64,000 nucleotides of DNA, taken from Gordionus sp. m RMFG-2023. Taxonomy: Eukaryota > Nematomorpha > Gordioida > Chordodea > Parachordodidae. Of the stretch, positions 58,801 through 64,000 are shown piece after piece. The notes below the pieces were generated by a model, which did not search any database, was not told the origin of the DNA, and saw only the letters and a list, made by a program, of their open reading frames with translations. Position 1 is the first letter of the stretch; the number at the start of each line of letters is the position of its first letter. A program made the position numbers and the translations under genes. Location of the stretch: assembly GCF_954871325.1 (NCBI RefSeq), contig NC_088776.1:37186508-37250507 (forward strand). The letters run 5' to 3'.

Positions 58801-61800
58801 AGAAACAAAAAACAAATTAATTTCATTAAAAATAGATTCCGCCCAAAGATTAGGGAGAAATATTTTAGGAATAAATATACAATATATTAAAGGAAATGAT
58901 ATAATCTTAAGAAATTTAGCAATGAAGGAGATTAAAGAAAGTTCAACTTCTGAAAATATAAAAAGAATGATAATAGAAACTTTAAATAAATTCCATATTC
59001 CTTTAAGAAACGTTTATACCATTACTACGGATAATGGTGCTAATCTAGTCAAATCTATTAAATTATTAAATGAATGTTCATTGGACGAAATGGATGATAT
59101 AGATATAAATAATGATGATAATAATTTTGAGGACATAAGTGAATTTGACATACCGGAGATAATAAAAGATTTTTCCACGAAGATATACTGTATCAGATGT
59201 GCAGCCCACACACTACAATTAGCTATGAATGATTCCCTCAAAAATAATATCTTTAAAACTATAATTGACAAAGCAAGGGATGTTGCTAAATATTTAAGAA
59301 CTCCTACAATTGTACGAATATTAAAATCCATGAAAAGGCAAATGGCAATATTAGATTGCACAACCCGTTGGCCCTCTATCTGTATGATGCTAGAGCGATT
59401 AAAATGTTTAAAAGATTTCTGTGATGATTTTATTATAGGATCATGTGAAATCATTTTGTCAGAGGATGATTGGAATCAAATCAAAGACCTTACTAGGGTG
59501 TTGGTTCCTTTGAAAATTACTACATTACGATTGCAGTCAGAACAGTTGTGTTTATCCGATTTTTATGGCATATGGGTGAGATGTCGATTAGAATTAGAAA
59601 AATTTACAAGTTCCTTTTCATACGAAATATTAGAAAACATGAAAATACGAGAGCAACAATATTTGAAAAATAGTGTTGTGTATGCCTCAATATATTTAGA
59701 TCCTCGATATCAAGTTCTATTAAGTATTGAGCAAAAGCAAATGGCAATAGACCATCTCGACGATTCATGGCATAACCATAACTCTATTATTAACAATATA
59801 TTGGAGGCTTCAACATCTAATGGTTGTAGCGATAGTAATGATGATAGTAATATTGACGATCTCGAAATTTTATTATTAGATAGAGAAAAAAAAATAAAAT
59901 TATCATCAGGATCAGATAGAAAGGTGAAAAAAATATCGATTGTATCTTTAATTGAAAAATTCTCAGAAGTTAAGAGAATTAATAGGGATAAAAATATTTT
60001 AACATTCTGGGAGGAAAATTCTCTAATATATCCTGAATTGTATACCTTGTCTAGATTCGTCATGGCTGTACCGGCGACACAGGTACAATAATTTATATAT
60101 TATAAAGATAACTATCTATTTTAAGTCAGCGTAGAACGTGGATTTTCTTCTTTGAAATACATATTGTCTAATTTACGTGGAAATCTCAAGGATGATATTT
60201 TAGAAGATATTATGATCGTTCAATTGAATAAAATATTTAAAATTTAAATTATTTCATTTTGAATTATGAATGTGTATATATATTGAAGTATAATAAAAAT
60301 GAATGAAAAAAAGTCTTATTTTGAGTCATATTTTTATGTTCCCTGGACTCGGACCTGAACCCTGGACCCGGGTCCTTTAAAAATTTATAACAGGACCCGA
60401 ACCCGGACCCGGACCCTTTTTTTTTGTTGAAGGGTTCACATCCCTGCTTTATATATTATTATTATAAAAATTGTTTATATATATTTAATTTTCTACATTC
60501 ATTAAAATAAGAATATATAAAAGTTAATTAATTATTTTTATATTATATATTTTTGAAAAATGTTATATCTTGTAATTTATATTTAAATTTTTTTTTATAA
60601 ATAAAATGAAATATTTAACGTTAAAATCATTATAAACATAGACTTATTAAAATGAATGTGGTATCTTTGCAAATGGCTGCCAAATGAACGATGTTTTTAT
60701 AACATAATAAAGTTGGGCGTTGAGCAGTCTATGTTAATATAATTTATAGTTATAAACAAACTAACATTTTTAAAATAATATTTAAAATAAAAATATATTT
60801 CTGACGATAACAGATATTCAATCAACAGGCAATGAAAAATAAATCACTCACAGAATTGCCAGCAAAAGTTTCGAATGGAAAAAGAAACTTTTTTTTGCAA
60901 GACAAAGGTCCAGCCTTAGGCGGGATGAAGAGATTATTTGGCGCTGGCTCACTTTTTATTATAGTTGTTACTTTAATACTCTTTACAAAATTATTATTAT
61001 TTATTTCTTTTCCAAATTATAGTTTTGCGTTTTTAAAATAATTAGCATAATCTGGTAAAAGGTTTTTTTTTTAATACTTAAAAAACGAAAAATAATCTGA
61101 ATTTTTAGGATTTTAGCTTTAATAATATTTTTTTTTATATTGACCACTTTAAAAAAAATAAATTGGTATAATATAGGATTTAAGTTCTACAACTTATATT
61201 GGCCCAGTACTCGATTTTGCATAAATATTAGGGATTATAATTTAACTGTGAAATAAATGTGAAAGAAAAAAATATCATTTATATGGCCATTTCCGGTTTT
61301 TGATAATAAGCTGATTTTCATTGTATAAATAAGTCATATTAAAAGACTATAGAGCTATATAATAAAATTTAAATTTTAGCTTAATTATTTTTTGAGATAT
61401 TTAAAATTAAATGTATTTTCAAATTTTGACTTCTTTAAATATGATATATCAAAAAGTAAGTTGATTTGGAAAGTAAAATTTTACATTTTTATTAGTTAGT
61501 GTATATGCTTGTTACCAACATATAAAATTTTGAAAATCGAAGGGGGTCAGGTTGAGAATCGAGTTTTTTTGGTTGATTTAATATAGAATCCAATTTATAC
61601 TGATATTGTTATCCTAGAAATTAAAAAAATAAAATTTAATCAACCCATCGACACTTAGGCCAACAAAATATCATCATTTATGTATTTTACTTTCATATTT
61701 AAAATCTATTCTAAAATATAATACGTCACGTCATAACTTCGACTATATGAAAAATGACAGTAAACCCTCGTTATAGGTTAACCTCTTTTAATAAACATAT

Positions 61801-63702
61801 ACTGATAAATAATTTATTAACAAGCATAAATAAGATTTATCACCAAAACCAATAAAGTTTTAAGTTAATAAACATATACTGATAAATAATTTATTAACAA
61901 GCATAAATAAGATTTATCACCAAAACCAATAAAGTTTTAAGTATTCCCCCTTCTTTCTATTGTAGGAAGTTTTTTAATTAAATTGATAAATATTTTATAA
62001 GCAGTGACATGGAATGGAGCATTCTGGACACGTTCCAGGAAACGGAACTTGGGAAAAATTATGGGATGTGAAAGGAATAGGAACGACAATCTTAGAAGCG
62101 CCCCGAACTGTTCTGAATCCTTCCGAAAAATAGTATTAAAATTTAAATTTTTATATAATTATTAATTGCTTATTCATAATCATAAATATTTTTTTATTTT
62201 CTTTTTCTAGGCTCACATAACAATATTATTACCCATTATTTAGTATAATGCAGGGTTGTGTATTTGACCGGTCAAATACCATTCGGGGACAGTCTTGTTT
62301 TTATACATATTCAATATTATCATTTTCCTGTTTAGATCTTCAATCGATATTTGTTTTAGTAAGAATATTAACCCAAATCGACTAGTTTTTTTCTGGAATT
62401 GCAAGTAAAATGCCACTCCTTTGAATGGGCATGGTGAGCAAAACCCATTTCACTACTTGAGACTGGCATCTGATTGTTGGAAGTTACTTCCTTCCACATA
62501 ATTTGCATGCCGCTTTTACTTCGGAAATTTATTATCAATCAATTGAAATAATTTGATCATCATCACCTTGGAAACGCCAATTTTTGTATATAAATTCCTA
62601 ATAAGATGCTCCCCTTGTGGGGGCCTAACAAATAAGAAAGATTTGATTACATGTATTTATATCATTTTTTTCTTTTTTCAAACATATTTTTAATTTTTTT
62701 CTTTAGATATTTTAGAGTATTTGACCATATCCAGGTCAAATACTCCTCCGGTCAATTGACCAACTTGCCAACCCTGAAAAATATTATAAATTTTATATAT
62801 TTTTTTATAACTTTTAATATATTATTTTAAAATATCAGTAAACTATAACAACCATATTATCAATGTAAATTTACAGGCAAGTAAATATATATTACATTAA
62901 AATGGAGGTTATATTTAGGCGTGATTTTTTTCTGTTTGTTAATCAATCTATCTAAATCTGATCCAAATACTATATAATAAATCTATGCTTTAAAGGGACA
63001 GTAAAATAACCATAGAGTAAATTCACTGTCTATGTCCGATACCTTGATAGAGTTAATTAATTAACTATTATACCTATGCCAGATAGAGAGTTGACTTTCC
63101 ATATCGGAATAATTATGTTATAACAAAAATATCACTTTATTATATTAAAGTTATTTTTCTCAATGTAATAAATTAAGAAAATAATAAAAAAAATTAAAAT
63201 AACATAATCGGAGTATTGACTAAAGACTTATACATATTTTAAATCCTTTACTTGAATGCAATTTTAATTTTTTTTGCACAATTATAAATTTAAAAAAAGA
63301 AAGAAATATAATCAAACATTATGAGATAGGTAGAGTTACTAAATTTTGTTTTACCATAACAAGAACTTAAAGCCAGAATGAACTATAACCGAGTTAACTA
63401 TAGCGAGGTTTTACTGTTCATCTAATAATACTGATAATAGCTAACCCTACTGATGTAATCTATGCTACAAGATGTGAGCGGACCTTCGAAGACGTAATTA
63501 CTCCAACCCATTAATGGCAAAAAACACCAAAAAAGACAATACAACCAAATGAAGATGATTATATATCTGGCCTGTATGTAGTTTATTTTTTTGAATTTCA
63601 TGCTATTCCCAATGACGAATGCTCGATCGTAAGCTATCGAAGCTATGGTATTGATTGATAAGAGCCCAAAAAAGCTGCCAGTAGATCCATAAAAATTACA
63701 AC
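46643..63702 (-). CDS. Opsin (r-opsin type GPCR), 5' exons beyond the window
   Basis: Three minus-strand exons: 63702-63451 (TM3, TM4, second extracellular loop), 47654-47417 (TM5, third cytoplasmic loop), 46814-46643 (TM6, TM7, start of tail). All join in phase with GT-AG introns. Opsins are photoreceptor proteins in membranes that bind retinal through a lysine in TM7. That lysine is in MFAKTSALYNPFIYAI, with the NPxxY motif after it. The disulfide cysteines are in CNFYGSTGSFFG and EGPLTSCSIDY, and the Glu of EGPLTSC is the usual loop counterion. The TM3 end reads AYDRAFVI, so the DRY motif is DRA, and the helix-8 HPK-type motif is replaced by YQK. The middle intron is 15.8 kb. The stop comes soon after helix 8, but a possible donor AAAAAA|GTATAA just before it may lead to another tail exon. 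TM1-TM2 were not found before 64000. Confidence 0.88.
47417..47654 (-). CDS. Opsin exon: TM5 and third cytoplasmic loop
   Basis: The acceptor is AACTTAG|GACAAATC. It encodes QINDF, then LCSMLYALCLFLFCFVIPLL and the loop with NNKQMTQLLEISSSRR, ending DIKIAKMSIYLVI. The donor ATTGG|GTAAGA is phase 2. A heptanucleotide repeat lies in the TM5 part. Confidence 0.9.
47612..47636. repeat. Heptanucleotide repeat inside opsin TM5
   Basis: CATAGAG is repeated three times and followed by CATA. On the coding strand it encodes LCSMLYALC and, because three units make 21 bases, inserts seven extra residues before the conserved LCLFLFCFVIP without breaking the frame. Confidence 0.9.
49350..49572. mobile_element. 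hAT MITE with TAGTGTTGTTAAA ends
   Basis: Begins TAGTGTTGTTAAACGGTTCG and ends TTTTAACACAACACTA. Flanks GTATTTAT (49342-49349) and GTATGTAT (49573-49580) are 7 of 8 identical. Subterminal GATTTGAGTCGATTTTTAGA and its complement AAAAATCGACTCAAATTGAG extend the inverted repeat to about 50 bp. The terminal dozen bases equal those of the foldback element at 55044-57734, so both may be mobilised by one transposase. Confidence 0.88.
50149..50470. repeat. Duplicated segment, left copy (pair at 53625-53830)
   Basis: CAAAGCCACATCCTATT, AGTGATCAGGATTAAAAATA and AATTATATTTTTACTCATGA recur at 53655-53810 in the same orientation with about 80-90% identity by eye. The LTR element lies between the copies. 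An open frame on the minus strand (50298-50149) with possible splice sites is present only in this copy; no family is recognised. Confidence 0.65.
50720..50959 (+). repeat. 5' LTR of copy 1
   Basis: 240 bases, TG..CA bounded. It aligns along its length with 52880-53123, for example TTATTTTGGAAAAG and TTGGTTAGTTGTAGACA. Confidence 0.92.
50960..50972 (+). other. Primer-binding site
   Basis: AGGTGCCCCGGGG directly follows the LTR. With A for the expected first T it would pair with a tRNA ending CCGGGGCACCA-like. Confidence 0.55.
50973..51960 (+). pseudogene. Decayed gag of copy 1
   Basis: Open pieces in shifting frames match copy 2: YATQCDDEAVWELENKL, LLNNEITVDFLNNLPD, QMLKLTNDEF, and further on TDFDSDPYEFWKSVNWVNRK. 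Stops and indels separate them. It shows no zinc knuckle. Confidence 0.6.
52690..52790. repeat. 33-bp tandem repeat, three copies
   Basis: The unit is AACGATTTGGACAAACCAAC followed by GTACAAACTCAAA. It is a multiple of three, encoding RFGQTNVQTQK-like units on the plus strand. The minus-strand frame at 52577-52813 is its shadow. Confidence 0.85.
52867..52879 (+). other. Polypurine tract
   Basis: AGAAGAGGGAGAA lies immediately before the 3' LTR, as needed for plus-strand priming. Confidence 0.85.
52880..53123 (+). repeat. 3' LTR of copy 1
   Basis: 244 bases, starts TGTTGAATAATTATTCGC and ends CCACCATATTAGCA. Moderate divergence from the 5' LTR shows an old insertion. Confidence 0.92.
53625..53830. 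repeat. Duplicated segment, right copy
   Basis: Same orientation as 50215-50470. The duplication encloses the LTR element, so the host segment was probably duplicated independently of it. Confidence 0.65.
54170..54330 (-). pseudogene. hAT transposase C-terminus (third family)
   Basis: One minus-strand frame reads SYTPSSAPVERLLSKAKHVL and NERRGYFNDNNLENFLLLKA before a stop. PSSAPVERLFS and the R-x-x-L-x-(D)-x-x-(L)E-x-(L)(L)L(L)-x-x-N pattern mark the hAT dimerisation domain. The longer frame at 54186-54434 is out of register with it by one base. Confidence 0.75.
55044..57734. mobile_element. hAT foldback element with satellite core and perfect 8-bp duplication
   Basis: Begins TAGTGTTGTTAATCGGC and ends GTTTTAACAACACTA. 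AATGGAGG is on both sides (55036-55043 and 57735-57742), the hAT signature. The arms (55044-55545 and about 57190-57734) are inverted copies of about 0.5 kb built from 30-40 bp units such as GGGTCGTTTTTTTCGACTC. Between them lie about 13 monomers of a 119-bp satellite. No transposase. Chance frames across the arms (RPKIWVVFFDSD-like) are not genes. Confidence 0.95.
55545..57075. repeat. 119-bp satellite core of the foldback element
   Basis: About two monomers in reverse orientation (55545-55754) are joined head to head to about eleven in forward orientation (55755-57075). The monomer holds TTTAACATGTTTAGAATATA, AAAAATAGCGATTATGACAA, TTGTCACCTATCTATGATAC and ATCCTCACTG. Length, order of words and the TGACAATTGTCA palindrome equal those of the array at 1381-4533. 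Confidence 0.95.
58181..60446 (+). mobile_element. hAT transposon with nearly complete transposase
   Basis: Terminal inverted repeats CAGGGATGTGAACCC and GGGTTCACATCCCTG of 15 bp. Both ends also have ACCCGG hexamer runs, but in the same orientation on the plus strand rather than inverted. The flanks GTTACTTT and CTTTATAT do not form a convincing 8-bp duplication. The transposase occupies most of the inside. Confidence 0.88.
58604..60247 (+). pseudogene. hAT transposase, interrupted by a 42-base segment
   Basis: The frame from ATG at 58604 runs 495 codons to TAA at 60089. After 42 bases (60083-60124) it resumes in the same frame with VSVERGFSSLKYILSNLRG and ends at 60245-60247. Family landmarks in order: first Asp in LISLKIDSAQRLGRNILGIN (about residue 75), second Asp in TITTDNGANLVKS (about 145), the Cys/His motif CIRCAAHTLQLAM (about 195), the helical insert with DCTTRWPSICMMLERLK, YLDPRYQ, then FWEENSLIYPELYTLSRFVM and the dimerisation block. 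It would excise and insert the element. No N-terminal BED zinc finger is visible, which may sit in a lost exon. The 42-base piece starts GT but ends AA, so it is not a standard intron. Confidence 0.88.
60832..61041 (+). CDS. Unassigned ORF with one membrane segment
   Basis: A 69-codon frame from ATG after a possible acceptor CAACAG|GCAATG. The first 35 residues are polar (TELPAKVSNGKRNFFLQDKG), followed by GAGSLFIIVVTLILFTKLLL, a membrane-like segment. It lies in the opsin intron in opposite orientation. No family recognised. It could be an exon piece, a small gene or chance. Confidence 0.25.
   Translation: MKNKSLTELPAKVSNGKRNFFLQDKGPALGGMKRLFGAGSLFIIVVTLILFTKLLLFISFPNYSFAFLK
61788..61941. 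repeat. Perfect 77-bp tandem duplication
   Basis: Units 61788-61864 and 61865-61941 look identical base for base, from TTAATAAACATATACTG to CAATAAAGTTTTAAG. Confidence 0.92.
62251..62776. mobile_element. hAT-like MITE with CAGGGTTG ends
   Basis: Begins CAGGGTTGTGTATTTGACCG and ends CAACTTGCCAACCCTG. The inverted subterminal words TTTGACCGGTCAAATACC and CAGGTCAAATACTCC with GGTCAATTGACC extend the symmetry. No clear 8-bp duplication. Confidence 0.6.
63451..63702 (-). CDS. Opsin exon: TM3, TM4, second extracellular loop
   Basis: The acceptor is AACAAG|GTTGTAAT, phase 1. It encodes CNFYGSTGSFFGLLSINTIA, SIAYDRAFVIG, then YIIIFIWLYCLFWCFLPLMG and WSNYVFEGPLTSCSIDYI. The donor ATCA|GTAGGG gives phase 1, which matches the next exon. 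The gap to the next exon is 15.8 kb. Confidence 0.88.
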
Positions 63703-64000
63703 CTTGTTAAGTATTTTAAATTATATCACGAAAACGTCATAGTGTGACTAATGTTAATTTATACCCTTAAATAGGTTTAGGGGAAACCGGGGCTCAGCGA
63801 ACCAAGGGAAACATAAGTCCAATAATATTTTATTTAAAAAATTTAGCCCAAGATTTGAAATATAAAACTATAATATTATGAAATATACCTCTCAATAATA
63901 AATACTAGTTTTATGATGATAACTCATTAAAATTTTATACTCAGAAATGTGTTTAATCACGAAAATGTCAAGAATTTTTGTTCGATTAATTTCATCTGTT
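63703..64000. other. Opsin upstream intron
   Basis: On the minus strand this is the intron before the TM3 exon. No TM1 or TM2 coding was recognised up to the window end. Confidence 0.6.

Larger units (their letters stand above)
61758..63416. mobile_element. pogo/Tigger-like inverted-repeat element
   Basis: The left end is CAGTAAACCCTCGTTATAGG and the right end is CTATAGCGAGGTTTTACTG, which resemble the CAGT(A)AAACCTCG(C)TATA ends of pogo-type elements. A clean TA duplication is not visible. No transposase frame. A hAT MITE-like unit (62251-62776) and a perfect tandem duplication lie within. Confidence 0.6.
47655..63450. other. Opsin intron of 15.8 kb
   Basis: Flanked by the TM4/loop exon and the TM5 exon. 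It hosts the LTR element, the nested hAT elements and most of the pogo-like element listed separately. Confidence 0.85.

Overview
The window is AT-rich nuclear DNA from an animal, most likely a bilaterian invertebrate. Two host genes show this. The first is an ortholog of serum response factor (SRF) with the animal-type MADS box and SAM extension. The second is a rhodopsin-like (r-opsin type) visual GPCR that keeps the retinal-binding lysine. Both have very long introns packed with transposons. I cannot name the species. No rRNA gene, convincing tRNA gene or CRISPR array was seen.

Layout. 1-350: C-terminus of a KRBA2-like integrase. 1381-4533: a satellite array of about 26 copies of a 119-bp monomer carrying a 12-bp palindrome. 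4534-8710: AT-rich repeats around an inverted-repeat element (5668-7942) with two small ORFs. 8720-14457: a Ty3/gypsy-type retroelement on the minus strand (zinc-knuckle gag, aspartic protease, start of RT), split by a 3.4-kb hAT transposon (10759-14136). 14600-29130: a graveyard of hAT, LINE, Helitron-like and piggyBac remnants, MITEs, and a minus-strand copy of a gag-only LTR element that is itself interrupted by a hAT. 29629-41586: the SRF gene, five coding exons reconstructed here, predicted 691 aa. 41587-46640: mostly featureless DNA. 46643-63702: the opsin gene on the minus strand. Three exons cover TM3 to TM7; the TM1-TM2 exons lie beyond the window end. A 15.8-kb opsin intron (47655-63450) holds an LTR element with matching target-site duplications (50720-53123), nested hAT elements (53918-57993 with 55044-57734 inside it), a hAT with a nearly intact transposase (58181-60446), and part of a pogo-like inverted-repeat element (61758-63416), whose last 34 bp fall in the opsin exon interval boundary region on the far side of that intron.

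Most interesting observation. The 119-bp satellite at 1.4-4.5 kb is the same repeat family that forms the core of a non-autonomous hAT foldback element at 55.0-57.7 kb. That element has inverted arms of about 0.5 kb made of GGGTCG-type subrepeats and a perfect 8-bp target-site duplication. This suggests that a hAT transposon carries, spreads or seeds satellite DNA. Other points are a heptanucleotide repeat inside opsin TM5, a gag-only LTR family, and an inverted self-duplication inside a hAT.

Limits. Boundaries come from reading by eye. Splice sites are inferred from frame and consensus. Family assignments rest on motif recognition, not on searches.
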